A DNA stretch of 64,000 bases from an uncultured Anaeroplasmataceae bacterium (GTDB lineage: Bacteria; Bacillota_I; Bacilli_A; Acholeplasmatales; Anaeroplasmataceae): contig CAKQEA010000003.1 in NCBI GenBank assembly GCA_934229785.1, positions 62,001 through 126,000 on the forward strand. Direction: 5' to 3'. Numbering within the stretch: the first letter of the stretch is position 1; each line of letters starts with the position of its first letter. The translations under genes and the position numbers were made by a program. Under the pieces are notes generated by a model. The model was not told the DNA's origin and did no database searches. It saw nothing but the letters and a program-made list of their open reading frames with translations. Positions 16,975 to 26,448 of the stretch are shown piece by piece.

Positions 16975-18237
16975 TTATGAAACCATAGTATCTAGATCAT
17001 ATTTATGAAATTTAGAGTATATTTTAATTGGTAATTCTACATCGTAATAGATACCATAATTTTGATACTCTTTATTGTAAATCCTTGCCTTTGATTCAAG
17101 TATTCCAATTAATGCTCCCTCAGTGTAAGGAATTAATAGTCTTGTATGGATTGTAGATGGTCCAATTTCTTCTTTGATCATTTGAAGAAGAATATCTAAA
17201 TTTTTTTTTGTTTTATTTGAATATTGTAATGATTTGTGTCCTGGCATAGATAGACTTTCACTTATTGTTTTATCCCATTTATTAAATAAATAAATTGTTG
17301 GTATGTCGGCTACTTTAATTGAACAAAGAACATCTAGTACAACATTTAATTGTTCGTTAATGTATTGTGAAGATGAATCTAGAACGTGGATGATTAAATC
17401 TGCGTTTTTTATTTCTTGTAAGGTCATATAAAATGAATTTATTAAATTGTGAGGTAACTTTGATACAAATCCTATTGTATCTACTAATATAAAGTCTGTT
17501 TTGTCAATTGTGATTTTTTTATTATAGGTTTGAAGTGTTGCGAAAAGCTGGTCTTTTGCAAGTACGCTTTTTTCTTGTTTATCTACATATTCTAAAATAG
17601 AGTTCATTGTTGATGATTTTCCGGCATTAGTATATCCTACAAGGGCAACAATTGGAATGTCATTTCTTTTTCTTTTTTCAATTTGATTTTCTTTCATTTT
17701 TTTTAATTGAGTAAGATCATTTTGAATATGAGTTATTTCAGCCATTAGATGTCTTTTGTCTAATTCCTTTTGGGTTTCTCCAGCACCTTTATTAGACATA
17801 GCTCCACTTGTACCAGCAATTCTTGATTCTTTTTCTCTTAATAAAGAGATTCTTGGAAGTATATACATATCCTTAGCTAGTTTTATTTCTAATCTAGCTT
17901 CTTTTGTTTGAGCCCTTAGTTCAAATATTTTTAGGATTAATAGGCTTCTATCAATTACATCAACATTCAATGCTTCTTGATTATTTCTAATTTGAGATGG
18001 TGTTAGCTCATCGTTAAAAATTACTGTATCAATATCATAGGCATGAATTGCAACTATTAATTCCTCAAGCTTTCCTTTACCGATATAGGTTTTAGCATTT
18101 GGTGCATCAAGCTGTTGACTTATTTTACAAATTACTTCATAATTTAGGGTTTCTGCAAGATTTTGCAGTTCATCTAATGAATAATTTATATCGTATCTAT
18201 CGTTTTTTGTTGTTACTCCAACAAGTATTGCCTTCAT
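16975..18237 (-). CDS. hflX: GTPase HflX
   Basis: A 420-residue ribosome-associated GTPase. The N-terminal HflX domain includes A-K-T-Y-I-G-K-G-K-L-E-E-L and V-I-F-N-D-E-L-T-P-S-Q; a basic coiled linker carries the S-R-I-A-G-T-S-G-A-M-S-N-K-G-A-G-E-T-Q stretch. The GTPase domain has G1 G-Y-T-N-A-G-K-S-S, G3 D-T-I-G-F and G4 N-K-W-D (N-K-x-D). HflX splits stalled or stress-inactivated 70S ribosomes. The gene is transcribed alone, converging on queT. Confidence 0.95.
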   Translation of the reverse strand: MKAILVGVTTKNDRYDINYSLDELQNLAETLNYEVICKISQQLDAPNAKTYIGKGKLEELIVAIHAYDIDTVIFNDELTPSQIRNNQEALNVDVIDRSLLILKIFELRAQTKEARLEIKLAKDMYILPRISLLREKESRIAGTSGAMSNKGAGETQKELDKRHLMAEITHIQNDLTQLKKMKENQIEKRKRNDIPIVALVGYTNAGKSSTMNSILEYVDKQEKSVLAKDQLFATLQTYNKKITIDKTDFILVDTIGFVSKLPHNLINSFYMTLQEIKNADLIIHVLDSSSQYINEQLNVVLDVLCSIKVADIPTIYLFNKWDKTISESLSMPGHKSLQYSNKTKKNLDILLQMIKEEIGPSTIHTRLLIPYTEGALIGILESKARIYNKEYQNYGIYYDVELPIKIYSKFHKYDLDTMVS

Positions 18238-18445
18238 AAAATCACTTCCAATAAAATTTATACTTATCGCATAATTCGATGAAATTATAGCATTAATCAG
18301 GTTTAAAATCTATATGAAATAAGATAAACCATATTAATTAAAATTTAAAAATAATTTTGGTTTTTCTTAAATTAAAAATGAAATACAAAAATGTATTGAG
18401 TGTTAAAGTTAAGCATATACTAGATGATGACTGGAGTGGAAAAAT
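18238..18445. other. Divergent intergenic region between hflX and the Clp-like gene
   Basis: An AT-rich 208-base spacer that must carry promoters for both divergent genes. No CtsR- or HrcA-type operator could be recognised. Confidence 0.4.
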
Positions 18446-20347
18446 ATGGAAATGAATACTAGAGCCAAGGATATTATGGATCTATGTCGTAAGTACTCAA
18501 ATGAATATGGTATTTCAACCATGGGTAGTGAATTTTTAATTTTAGCAATGTATGAAACTAAGGATAGCCTTTGTCATTTTTTGTTATCCGAATATGAGGT
18601 AACAAGAGAGGAGATATTTGATAAAACTGATGAGGTTTTTATTTTAAGAAAAAAAGAGGGAGAATATGATAAATCAATAGAAACTATTTTGTCACAGGCT
18701 TCTATTTTAGCGGGTGATAAGCTTGTTTCTGAGGAGCATTTATTTATGGCAATTTTAATGAATAGGAATACTATTGCCTCCTCAATTTTAGTTTCTTTGG
18801 GGTTAAATATAGATGATTTAATTGAGGATGTTAAGGAGGTTTATGATTTTTCTTCAGGCTCTACTGATGAGATTGGATATATTAAAAATATTACCAAGAT
18901 GGTTAGGGATAAAGAATGCTCAACTTATGTAGAAAGAAAGGATTATTTAACAAGAATTGATATTATTATGAATCGTAGGTTTAAAAATAATCCTCTTTTA
19001 ATCGGAAATGCTGGTGTTGGTAAAACTGCCCTTGTTGAAGGCTATGCCATGAAGCTTCAGCAGGATAATAAGGATATGACTATTTTATCTCTTAATTTAA
19101 CTAGTATGCTAGCAGGCACTAGATATCGTGGTGATTTTGAGGAAAGGTTTGACAAATTTGTTAAGGAAATTGCTCAAAAGAAGAATGTGATTATTTTTAT
19201 TGATGAAATTCACATTATTATGGGTGCAGCAACAACTGAAGGAAATTTAGATGTTGCTAATATGCTTAAGCCATTTTTAGCTAGAAATGATATTAAGGTA
19301 ATAGGGGCAACAACACTTGAGGAATATCACAAATCTATTGAAAATGACAAGGCCTTAGGAAGAAGATTTCAACCAGTATTTATTAGTGAACCAGATTTAG
19401 AGGAAACGAAAAAGATATTATTTGGAATAAGAAATGATTATGAAAAATATCATAATGTTACTATTTCAAATGAGGCCTTAGATTATTTGATTTATGAAAG
19501 CGATAAAAAAATATTAAAGAAATATCGACCAGATAAGTGTATTGATGTTTTAGATGATGTTATGAGCTTTAATCATATTAATAACAAAAGTGAGGTTACA
19601 ATTTCAGATATTAACAAGGCGATTGAGGGCTTTTGTAGTAATAGTAATGATGTTGTTTTAAATTTTTCAACTCTTAAGGAGTTCGAGTGGTTAAATAAGG
19701 TTAATTTACTTGAAGGTAAACCATTATTAAAATTATTATACAAAGGAAATGATTATGGATTATGCTTGCTTAAGGATGATTTAAAGAATGTTTTTCATGT
19801 TGGTGATGAGGCAATATTAGAGCTTGATTTAAGTGGATATAAGGATAATGTTATGCTTACAAGTCTAATAGGAGCACCTCCTGGATATGTTGGCTATGAG
19901 GATGAGGGCATTTTATCGAAGCATATATTGCTATATCCGGCATCGATTATTATTCTTAAAAATTTTTCTAGTGCTTGTCAATCGATTAAAGCTTTCTTTT
20001 TGAATTTAAAAAATACTGGTATGTTTGTTGATCAAAAAGGAAGAAGAATTATTCTTGATCGTAGTATTATGGTGTTTGAGGGCTTAGAAGAAAAAAGAAT
20101 AGTTGGTTTTAGTGGTGAATATGAAAAAGCTACTTCATTTGATGAGGTTATTACTTATCAAAATAATAATATAACGTATAATGAAAAATATAGTAGTGCT
20201 TTAAAAAGAATGTCATATGAGGTTTCGTTTGATTTTGATGTTTCTAATGATGAAATTAAGGCTTTAAATCATTATTTATATGATAAGTTACATGATAAAA
20301 ATAATGTTGAGATTTTAGTTAAAAAAGAAGAATTAAAGAAGTGTTAA
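18446..20347 (+). CDS. ClpC/ClpA-like AAA+ protein with inactive second AAA domain
   Basis: A 633-residue Hsp100 relative. The N-terminal Clp-N domain covers residues ~1-140. The first AAA module is intact: Walker A G-N-A-G-V-G-K-T (~187), pore Y-R-G and Walker B I-I-F-I-D-E-I-H. The second module keeps the pore loop G-A-P-P-G-Y-V-G-Y-E but has no Walker A, and the Walker B position reads I-I-I-L-K-N-F. A V-G-F tripeptide lies where ClpC carries its ClpP-binding loop. It is ~180 residues shorter than ClpC. It may be an unfoldase driven by D1 only, or a modulator of a canonical ClpC elsewhere; ClpP docking is an inference. Confidence 0.82.
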   Translation: MEMNTRAKDIMDLCRKYSNEYGISTMGSEFLILAMYETKDSLCHFLLSEYEVTREEIFDKTDEVFILRKKEGEYDKSIETILSQASILAGDKLVSEEHLFMAILMNRNTIASSILVSLGLNIDDLIEDVKEVYDFSSGSTDEIGYIKNITKMVRDKECSTYVERKDYLTRIDIIMNRRFKNNPLLIGNAGVGKTALVEGYAMKLQQDNKDMTILSLNLTSMLAGTRYRGDFEERFDKFVKEIAQKKNVIIFIDEIHIIMGAATTEGNLDVANMLKPFLARNDIKVIGATTLEEYHKSIENDKALGRRFQPVFISEPDLEETKKILFGIRNDYEKYHNVTISNEALDYLIYESDKKILKKYRPDKCIDVLDDVMSFNHINNKSEVTISDINKAIEGFCSNSNDVVLNFSTLKEFEWLNKVNLLEGKPLLKLLYKGNDYGLCLLKDDLKNVFHVGDEAILELDLSGYKDNVMLTSLIGAPPGYVGYEDEGILSKHILLYPASIIILKNFSSACQSIKAFFLNLKNTGMFVDQKGRRIILDRSIMVFEGLEEKRIVGFSGEYEKATSFDEVITYQNNNITYNEKYSSALKRMSYEVSFDFDVSNDEIKALNHYLYDKLHDKNNVEILVKKEELKKC

Positions 20348-20407
20348 AATAGGTCACGTGGTGACCTATTTTAAATAAAGAAAAGGACTTATTTTTCAAT
20401 AAGTCCT
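20346..20407. terminator. Two terminator hairpins between convergent genes
   Basis: AATAGGTCAC/GTGACCTATT (20346-20373) serves the plus-strand Clp-like gene. AGGACTTAT/ATAAGTCCT (20384-20407), followed on the minus strand by TTTTCTTT, serves the PurF-like gene. Confidence 0.85.
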
Positions 20408-20414
20408 ACAATAT

Positions 20415-21827
20415 CTATTCTTTTCCATCCCAGCAATATGTGCAAAGCTTGTCCTCATCAATTTCACAAGCTTTCTTTAAATCATCAATTCTATTAAATC
20501 CAAGGCTTGTAAATTTTAATTCTTTTCTTATTTCATCAACCATAGTTTTGTATCTATCGCTATCTGGGTTAGCATATTCTTGTAATATTTCATCAGTTAC
20601 TTCATGTTCAAGACGATTTATAACTCTTCTTGTTATTAAATCCATTTCACTTGATGAACGAGAGAAATTTAAATATTTACAGCCATAAATTAGTGGTGGA
20701 CATGCTGAACGGATGTGAACCTCCTTAGCTCCACTTCTATATAAGAATTCGGTTGTTTCTCTCATTTGAGTTCCTCTTACAATTGAATCATCGATTAAAA
20801 GTAATTTTTTTCCTTCGATTAAATCTTGAACAGGGATTAGCTTCATCTTGGCAATTAGATTACGCTTAGTTTGAATAGTTGGCATGAAGCTTCTTGGCCA
20901 TGTTGGTGTATATTTAATGAATGGTCTGGCAAATTCGATGCCTGATTCATTAGCATAGCCAATTGCATGAGCTGTACCTGAGTCTGGGACTCCTGCAACT
21001 GAATCAATTTCAAGCTTAGAATCCTTGTCTCTTTGTGCCATATATTTTCCACAATTATAACGCATTCTTTCTACTGATATTCCTTCATAGCTTGATGAAG
21101 GATAACCATAATAAACCCATAGGAATGTGCAAATTTTCATTTTATTTCCTGGCTTAACTAGTGTTTTAACACAATCAGCTGTAACAATATCAATTTCACC
21201 AGGGCCTAATTCTTTATAATTTGTATAGCCTAAATTTAGGTAAGCAAATGCTTCAAATGATACACAATAGCCATCATCATTTCTTCCGATTACAGCAGGT
21301 GTTCTTCCATATTTATCTCTTGCAACATATATACCCTTGTCGTTTAATAGCATTAATGTTAATGAGCCATCTATCATTTCAAGAGCATATTGTATTCCAT
21401 CAATTAGGTTTTCCTTTTGATTGATTAATGCAGCAACAAGTTCTGTTGGGTTAATGTCACCACCACTCATTTCTAGGAAGTGAGAGTTTCCATCATCAAA
21501 TAATTTTTTTTCAAGTTCCCTTGAGTTGTTAATTTTACTTATAGTTGTAATTGCATAGGTTCCATGATGAGATTTAACTATTAATGGCTGTGGCTCAAAA
21601 TCTGAAATACAGCCGATACCAGAATTTCCCTTCATGTCTAAAACATCATGCTCAAATTTTGTACGGAAAGGTGAGTTCTCAATGTTATGAATTGAACGAT
21701 TAAATCCATTTTCTCCTAAAACTGTCATTCCTCCACGACGAGTTCCAAGGTGTGAATGGTAATCAATTCCAAAAAATAAATCGAAAACGCAATCCTTTTT
21801 AGATACTACACCAAAAAAACCACTCAT
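20415..21827 (-). CDS. PurF-like amidophosphoribosyltransferase homologue lacking the catalytic Cys
   Basis: A 470-residue protein with the two-domain layout of glutamine PRPP amidotransferase. The class II glutaminase domain begins M-S-G-F-F-G-V instead of M-C-G-I-x-G, so the nucleophilic Cys that should follow the Met is Ser. The phosphoribosyltransferase domain keeps the PRPP loop L-L-L-I-D-D-S-I-V-R-G-T. Fe-S-type cysteines remain (C-P-P...C near residue 385 and the terminal C-T-Y-C). Glutamine-dependent activity is therefore unlikely; ammonia-dependent catalysis or a non-purine role is possible. No pur genes are adjacent. The minus-strand start has an AGGT site close upstream. Confidence 0.85.
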   Translation of the reverse strand: MSGFFGVVSKKDCVFDLFFGIDYHSHLGTRRGGMTVLGENGFNRSIHNIENSPFRTKFEHDVLDMKGNSGIGCISDFEPQPLIVKSHHGTYAITTISKINNSRELEKKLFDDGNSHFLEMSGGDINPTELVAALINQKENLIDGIQYALEMIDGSLTLMLLNDKGIYVARDKYGRTPAVIGRNDDGYCVSFEAFAYLNLGYTNYKELGPGEIDIVTADCVKTLVKPGNKMKICTFLWVYYGYPSSSYEGISVERMRYNCGKYMAQRDKDSKLEIDSVAGVPDSGTAHAIGYANESGIEFARPFIKYTPTWPRSFMPTIQTKRNLIAKMKLIPVQDLIEGKKLLLIDDSIVRGTQMRETTEFLYRSGAKEVHIRSACPPLIYGCKYLNFSRSSSEMDLITRRVINRLEHEVTDEILQEYANPDSDRYKTMVDEIRKELKFTSLGFNRIDDLKKACEIDEDKLCTYCWDGKE

Positions 21828-22085
21828 TTTTTTACCTCCAAATTAAAACAGTATAATTTTAACATAATTTATTGAATAGTAAAATAGTGTTTTTAAAATG
21901 ATTTAAGACAAATACTAGTTTGTAAATTTTACAAATATTTAGTGAATATAAAATTTGATTTAATGTCAGTTAAGCATAATCATTTAAAACATTAAACTAA
22001 ATTGCAACCTAAATTATCAAATCTTAAAATGAAATATAATAGATTAGAATTACTTTATACGATATAATTACCTTAAGAGTTATAA
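21828..22085. other. Intergenic spacer
   Basis: AT-rich DNA holding the promoter of the minus-strand PurF-like gene; nothing else recognisable. Confidence 0.3.
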
Positions 22086-22601
22086 CGAGAAGGGAAAAAG
22101 ATAGATGTTTATTTAGCTAAAAATGCTGATATTGAAACTAGTTCTAAGGTTTTAAGCGTTCCATATCAAAGACTTAAATATCATACGCCTATTAACGTTT
22201 CAACAACGTTTATGGCAAATAAAAATGAAATTGAGTATTATGGAGAAACAACACAATATAGTTTATCTATTAATGGTATAAAAAAAACTGGTACTCTGAT
22301 TAAGTGTGAAAATACTTATTATTTTTGTTATAATGTTGAAAATAATAAATATTGTGTTACATTGTTAGCAACAGAATTTCAGTATAGTGGTAAACAATTT
22401 TATTTACCTATTAATGAGATTACTTATTATAATTTTGATTCATCAAGTTTAAAAGATGTTATGATAGATGATAATCATAATGAAGTTGTCTTTAAATGCA
22501 TAGATTTTTATTCAAAAACAGATGAATTCTATGTTGCTGTTAATTTTAATGATAAATGTTTTTATATGATTGAAAATAATAAAAGGGAAATAATTGGATA
22601 A
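22086..22601 (+). pseudogene. Unidentified ORF, probably missing its 5' end
   Basis: The frame is open from 22086, but the first ATG is at 22212 and has no ribosome binding site, so the visible part is probably the C-terminal half of an older gene. The segment before that ATG also looks coding (K-I-D-V-Y-L-A-K-N-A-D). The product is Asn/Tyr-rich and predicted to be mostly beta strand, without membrane segments. I do not recognise it. It is followed directly by a truncated ABC ATPase, so it may be part of a decayed exporter locus. Confidence 0.45.
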
Positions 22602-22627
22602 TTAAATATATAGATGAAGAGGAATAT

Positions 22628-22800
22628 ATGGATATTATTGTAAAAGATATTTTTAAATCATTTAAAGATAATAAAGTTTTAAATGGAATTAGTTTAAGTA
22701 TTAACGAAGGAAGCATTGTTGGCTTTATTGGAAAAAATGGAAGCGGTAAAACAACATTTATGAAAATATGACTGTTTTAGAAAATTTTACAACTAAAGGT
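22628..22800 (+). pseudogene. Truncated ABC transporter ATPase
   Basis: A good start yields 47 codons that are clearly the N-terminus of an ABC ATPase, ending at Walker A (G-K-N-G-S-G-K-T-T) with TGA at 22769. A few codons of a later segment (M-T-V-L-E-N-F) follow in a shifted frame at 22768, and everything after it (signature motif, Walker B) is absent. This is an internal deletion that left only the 5' end, just before the ribosomal promoter. Confidence 0.85.
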
Positions 22801-22832
22801 AACAAAAAAATATTAAAAATAATAAAAAAGTC

Positions 22833-22861
22833 TTGCAAAGGGCTTTTTTTTCTTGTATAAT
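22833..22861 (+). promoter_or_regulatory. Promoter of the S10-spc-alpha ribosomal operon
   Basis: TTGCAA (22833-22838) and TATAAT (22856-22861) with a 17-base spacer, ~135 bases upstream of rpsJ. Confidence 0.85.
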
Positions 22862-22867
22862 AAGAAA

Positions 22868-23003
22868 GGCTCTATATCGAGCAAGAAGTGGCTGTGAAGT
22901 GGGAGGTTGCTGACACACCGATTAGCGTTGTCATTACAGCGTGTTAGGTTTTCCCATGGAGCAAGTCTATACGACGATTATAGGCGAAAGGAGTTTATTA
23001 AAA
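22868..23003 (+). promoter_or_regulatory. Structured 5' leader of rpsJ
   Basis: A ~135-base leader with GTGGGAGG, GCTGACACACCG and CATTACAGCGTGTTAGG segments that can pair (ACACGC-type arms) precedes the rpsJ ribosome binding site AAAGGAG (22987). Firmicute S10 operons often have such leaders. A frame can be read through it into rpsJ from 22941, but that is not the natural start. Binding of a ribosomal protein here is an inference. Confidence 0.5.
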
Positions 23004-23312
23004 ATGGCAAAGGAAAAAATTAAAATTCGTTTAAAATCTTATGATCACAGATTATTAGACTTATCAGCAAAGAAGATTGTTGATAGTGTTAAGAAGACTG
23101 GTTCTGTAGTTAATGGTCCAATTCCACTACCTACTGAAAAGGAAATCTTCACAATCTTACGTTCTCCTCATGTTAATAAGGATTCTCGTGAACAATTCGA
23201 AAGAAGAACTCATAAGAGATTAATCGAGATTGTGGATCCAACTCCACAAACAATTGACGCTTTAATGCACATTGATCTACCTTCTGGTGTAGATATCGTA
23301 TTAAAGAAGTAA
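23004..23312 (+). CDS. rpsJ: 30S ribosomal protein S10
   Basis: The 102-residue product begins [11 protein letters not shown] and carries the S10 core Y-D-H-R-L-L-D and G-P-I-P-L-P-T. It sits in the 30S head and doubles as NusE in transcription antitermination. The ATG at 23004 is chosen over an upstream in-frame start at 22941 because AAAGGAG lies 11 bases before it and the extra residues are not S10-like. It is the first gene of the ribosomal block. Confidence 0.98.
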   Translation: MAKEKIKIRLKSYDHRLLDLSAKKIVDSVKKTGSVVNGPIPLPTEKEIFTILRSPHVNKDSREQFERRTHKRLIEIVDPTPQTIDALMHIDLPSGVDIVLKK

Positions 23313-23346
23313 TTAAAAAATATTTAAAGGAAAGAGGAAATTTCAA

Positions 23347-23988
23347 ATGGCTAAGGGAATCTTAGGTAGAAAATTGGGTATGACTCAAATTTTCGATGCA
23401 GCTGGAAATTTAATTCCAGTAACTATCGTTGATTGTTCTGATAATGTTGTTTTACAACAAAAGACAGTTGAAAACGATGGATATGTAGCTGTACAGGTTG
23501 GTTGCTGCAATAAAAGAGAAAATCTTGCAAACAAGCCTGAACAGGGTCACGTTGCTAAGGCTGGCACTGCTCCTAAGCGCTTCGTAAAGGAAATCCGTTT
23601 CACAGAAGCACAGGGAAATGAGTTATTGTCTTATAATGTTGGCCAAGAAATTAAAGCAGATATTTTTAATGCTGGTGACGTTATTGATGTTACAGGTACT
23701 TCAAAAGGTAAAGGTTTTGCAGGTACTATTAAGCGTTACAACCATTCTCGTTTAAGAATGAGTCATGGTACTTCAGCATGTCATCGTATTGTTGGTTCTA
23801 TGGGAGCCATCAAGGGAAATATGAAGGGTAAGAAAATGCCTGGTCATATGGGAAATGAAACAGTAACATTACAAAATTTAACTATTGCCGCTGTTGATGC
23901 AGAAAGAAATCTTATCTTAGTTCGTGGTAATGTACCAGGACCAAAGAAAGGCTTCGTTGTTATTAAGACAGCTGTAAAAGCTAATTAG
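23347..23988 (+). CDS. rplC: 50S ribosomal protein L3
   Basis: A 213-residue bacterial L3 beginning [14 protein letters not shown], with the central extension W-finger region around [14 protein letters not shown] and the G-H-M-G-N-E motif. L3 is an early assembly protein near the peptidyl-transferase centre. A GGAAAGAGG site lies upstream. It follows rpsJ by 34 bases in the usual S10-operon order. Confidence 0.98.
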   Translation: MAKGILGRKLGMTQIFDAAGNLIPVTIVDCSDNVVLQQKTVENDGYVAVQVGCCNKRENLANKPEQGHVAKAGTAPKRFVKEIRFTEAQGNELLSYNVGQEIKADIFNAGDVIDVTGTSKGKGFAGTIKRYNHSRLRMSHGTSACHRIVGSMGAIKGNMKGKKMPGHMGNETVTLQNLTIAAVDAERNLILVRGNVPGPKKGFVVIKTAVKAN

Positions 23989-24002
23989 AAAGGAGATTTA
24001 TT

Positions 24003-24635
24003 ATGCCAACAATCGCATTATTAAATCAATCTGGAGAAAAGATTAATGATTTAGAATTAAGCGCTGAGGTTTTTGGAATCGAAGAGCTTAATCAGCAAGT
24101 AATTTATGATGTGGTTAATTGCCAAAGAGCTGCAATGCGCCAAGGTACTCATGATACTAAGGTTCGTAGCGAAGTTCGTGGTGGTGGCCGCAAGCCTTGG
24201 AGACAAAAAGGAACAGGACGCGCTCGTCAAGGTTCTATTCGTGCTCCTCAATGGGTTGGTGGAGGAACAGTATTTGGTCCTACTCCAAGAAGCTATGCTT
24301 TCAAGTTAAATAAGAAAGTAAAGCAATTAGGTATGAAAAATACTTTATCTTATAAGGTAAAGGAAAATAATTTAATCGCAGTAGATGCAATTAAATTTGA
24401 TGAAATCAAGACTAAGAATTTTATTAAGTTCTTAGAGAACATTAAAGCAGAAGGAAAGACAATGGTTGTTTGTGGTGTAGATGAGTTAACTACTGAAGCT
24501 GTATTATCTGCATCAAATATTCCAGGTGTATTCCTAGCACCAGTTAATAACGCAAGTGTTTATGAAATTTTATGTTATAAGAACTTAGTATTAACTTCTG
24601 CAGCTGTAGCTTATTTTGAGGAGGAATTGAAGTAA
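24003..24635 (+). CDS. rplD: 50S ribosomal protein L4
   Basis: A 210-residue L4. The basic loop that reaches into the exit tunnel is evident ([19 protein letters not shown]). L4 lines the tunnel constriction and in some bacteria represses its own operon. AAAGGAG precedes the ATG. One base separates its stop codon from the L23 start, so the two are translationally linked. Confidence 0.98.
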   Translation: MPTIALLNQSGEKINDLELSAEVFGIEELNQQVIYDVVNCQRAAMRQGTHDTKVRSEVRGGGRKPWRQKGTGRARQGSIRAPQWVGGGTVFGPTPRSYAFKLNKKVKQLGMKNTLSYKVKENNLIAVDAIKFDEIKTKNFIKFLENIKAEGKTMVVCGVDELTTEAVLSASNIPGVFLAPVNNASVYEILCYKNLVLTSAAVAYFEEELK

Positions 24636-24636
24636 T

Positions 24637-24924
24637 ATGAGTAAGGCATATGATATTATTCAAGGTCCAATCATTACAGAAAAGACTATGGGCTTAAAGG
24701 AAAGCTATAACAAATATACATTTAAGGTTGCTAAGACAGCTAACAAGATTGAAATCAAAAATGCTGTTGAAGAAATCTTTAAGGTAAAGGTATTAAGCGT
24801 TCATACAATTAACGTTTTACCTAAGCATAAGAGAGTTGGTCAGCATGAAGGTTTCGCACCTGCATACAAGAAGGCAATCTGCAAATTAGCAGAAGGCAAT
24901 AAGATCGACGCTTTCGAGATCTAA
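24637..24924 (+). CDS. rplW: 50S ribosomal protein L23
   Basis: A 95-residue L23 with I-I-T-E-K-T near the N-terminus and Y-T-F-K-V-A...[12 protein letters not shown]23 sits at the tunnel exit and docks signal recognition particle and trigger factor. The ribosome binding site (GAGGAGG-like) lies inside the end of rplD. Confidence 0.98.
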   Translation: MSKAYDIIQGPIITEKTMGLKESYNKYTFKVAKTANKIEIKNAVEEIFKVKVLSVHTINVLPKHKRVGQHEGFAPAYKKAICKLAEGNKIDAFEI

Positions 24925-24942
24925 TAGGAGGATTTATTAACT

Positions 24943-25776
24943 ATGGCAGTTAGAAAATATAAGCCAACGTCTAATGGTAGACGTAATATGTCAGTTTTAA
25001 CATTTGATGAAATCACAACTGACACTCCTGAAAAGTCATTACTTGCTCCATTACATAAGGAAGCTGGTCGTAATAATTCAGGTAAGATCACTGTTCGTCA
25101 TCAAGGTGGCGGTGTTAAAAGAAAGTATCGTATCATTGATTTTAAGAGAAATAAGGATGGCATTCCTGCAACTGTTAAAACAATTGAGTACGATCCAAAC
25201 AGAAGCGCAAACATTGCATTATTAGTTTACGCTGATGGTGAAAAGAGATATATCTTAGCACCTAAGGGATTACAAGTAGGACAGAAGTTAATGTCTGGTG
25301 CAAATGCAGATATCATGGTTGGTAATGCATTACCTATTGTAAATATTCCAGTAGGTAGCTTAATTCATAATATTGAATTACATCCTGGTAAGGGTGGACA
25401 AATCGCACGTAGTGCTGGTGTTTCTGCTCAGATCTTAGGACGTGAGGATAAATATGTTCTAGTTCGTTTAGGTAGCGGTGAGGTTCGTAAGATTTTAGCT
25501 ACTTGTAAGGCAACAATTGGTGAGGTTGGTAATGAATCTCATGAATTAGTAAGAATTGGTAAAGCTGGTAGAGCTCGTCATATGGGCTTAAGACCAGAGG
25601 TTCGTGGTTCAGTTATGAACCCTAATGACCATCCACATGGTGGTGGTGAAGGTAAGTGTCCAGTTGGACGTCCTGCTCCTATGACACCTTGGGGAAAGAA
25701 GGCTATGGGTGTTAAAACTCGTAAGAATAAACAAGCTTCTACTAAGTTAATTGTTCGTAGAAGAAATGGTAAATAA
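24943..25776 (+). CDS. rplB: 50S ribosomal protein L2
   Basis: A 277-residue L2, normal length. The conserved C-terminal H-P-H-G-G-G-E-G-K motif, whose histidine lies near the peptidyl-transferase centre, and G-K-S-P-like [12 protein letters not shown] are present. The protein binds 23S rRNA and bridges to the 30S subunit. TAGGAGG precedes the start. Confidence 0.98.
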   Translation: MAVRKYKPTSNGRRNMSVLTFDEITTDTPEKSLLAPLHKEAGRNNSGKITVRHQGGGVKRKYRIIDFKRNKDGIPATVKTIEYDPNRSANIALLVYADGEKRYILAPKGLQVGQKLMSGANADIMVGNALPIVNIPVGSLIHNIELHPGKGGQIARSAGVSAQILGREDKYVLVRLGSGEVRKILATCKATIGEVGNESHELVRIGKAGRARHMGLRPEVRGSVMNPNDHPHGGGEGKCPVGRPAPMTPWGKKAMGVKTRKNKQASTKLIVRRRNGK

Positions 25777-25790
25777 TAAGGAGGAACAAT

Positions 25791-26069
25791 ATGGCTCGTT
25801 CAATTAAAAAAGGACCATTCTGTGATGACCATTTAATGAAAAAGGTTGAAAAGCAGAATGCAAGTGGTGATAAGAAAGTAATTCAAACTTGGTCACGTAG
25901 ATCAACAATCTTCCCTAGTTTTGTTGGTTTAACGATTGCTGTTTACAACGGTCGTGAGCATGTTCCTGTATATGTTACAGAAGATATGGTAGGTCATAAG
26001 CTAGGTGAATTTGCTCCTACAAGAACTTACCATGGACATGATGCAGATGACAAAAAGGCTAGTAGATAA
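25791..26069 (+). CDS. rpsS: 30S ribosomal protein S19
   Basis: A 92-residue S19 beginning [10 protein letters not shown] and containing W-S-R-R-S-T-I-F-P and [10 protein letters not shown]. It forms a complex with S13 in the 30S head near the A site. AAGGAGG lies eight bases upstream. Confidence 0.98.
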   Translation: MARSIKKGPFCDDHLMKKVEKQNASGDKKVIQTWSRRSTIFPSFVGLTIAVYNGREHVPVYVTEDMVGHKLGEFAPTRTYHGHDADDKKASR

Positions 26070-26094
26070 TTTTAGATAGTAAGGAGAAAAGACA

Positions 26095-26445
26095 ATGGAA
26101 GCAAAAGCAATTGCAAATACTGTTAGAATAACTCCTCGTAAAGCACGTCTTGTCGTTGATTTGATTCGTAATAAGGATGTAGCTGAAGCTAAGGCTATTT
26201 TAAAATTAACTAATAAGAATGCTTGTGAGGCTGTTTTAAAAGTATTAAACTCTGCATGTGCAAATGCAGAACACAATAATAATATGGATGTTAACAATCT
26301 ATATGTAAAAACAATCTATGTAACTGACGGTATCCGTATGAAGAGAATGTTACCTCGTGCTAAGGGACGCGGTGATGTTATTATCAAAAGATGCTGCAAT
26401 ATCACAGTTATCGTAGCTGAAAAAGAAAGCGCTAAGGAGGAATAA
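26095..26445 (+). CDS. rplV: 50S ribosomal protein L22
   Basis: A 116-residue L22. V-R-I-T-P-R-K-A-R-L-V-V-D-L-I-R near the start and the extended loop R-M-L-P-R-A-K-G-R-G-D, which lines the exit tunnel beside L4, are present. It starts M-E-A-K-A, as in related Firmicutes. AAGGAGA precedes the ATG. Confidence 0.98.
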   Translation: MEAKAIANTVRITPRKARLVVDLIRNKDVAEAKAILKLTNKNACEAVLKVLNSACANAEHNNNMDVNNLYVKTIYVTDGIRMKRMLPRAKGRGDVIIKRCCNITVIVAEKESAKEE

Positions 26446-26448
26446 CAC

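Noticed and set aside
22941..23003. Longer S10 start
   Set aside because: Extra residues are not S10-like and come from the structured leader; a good ribosome binding site precedes 23004.
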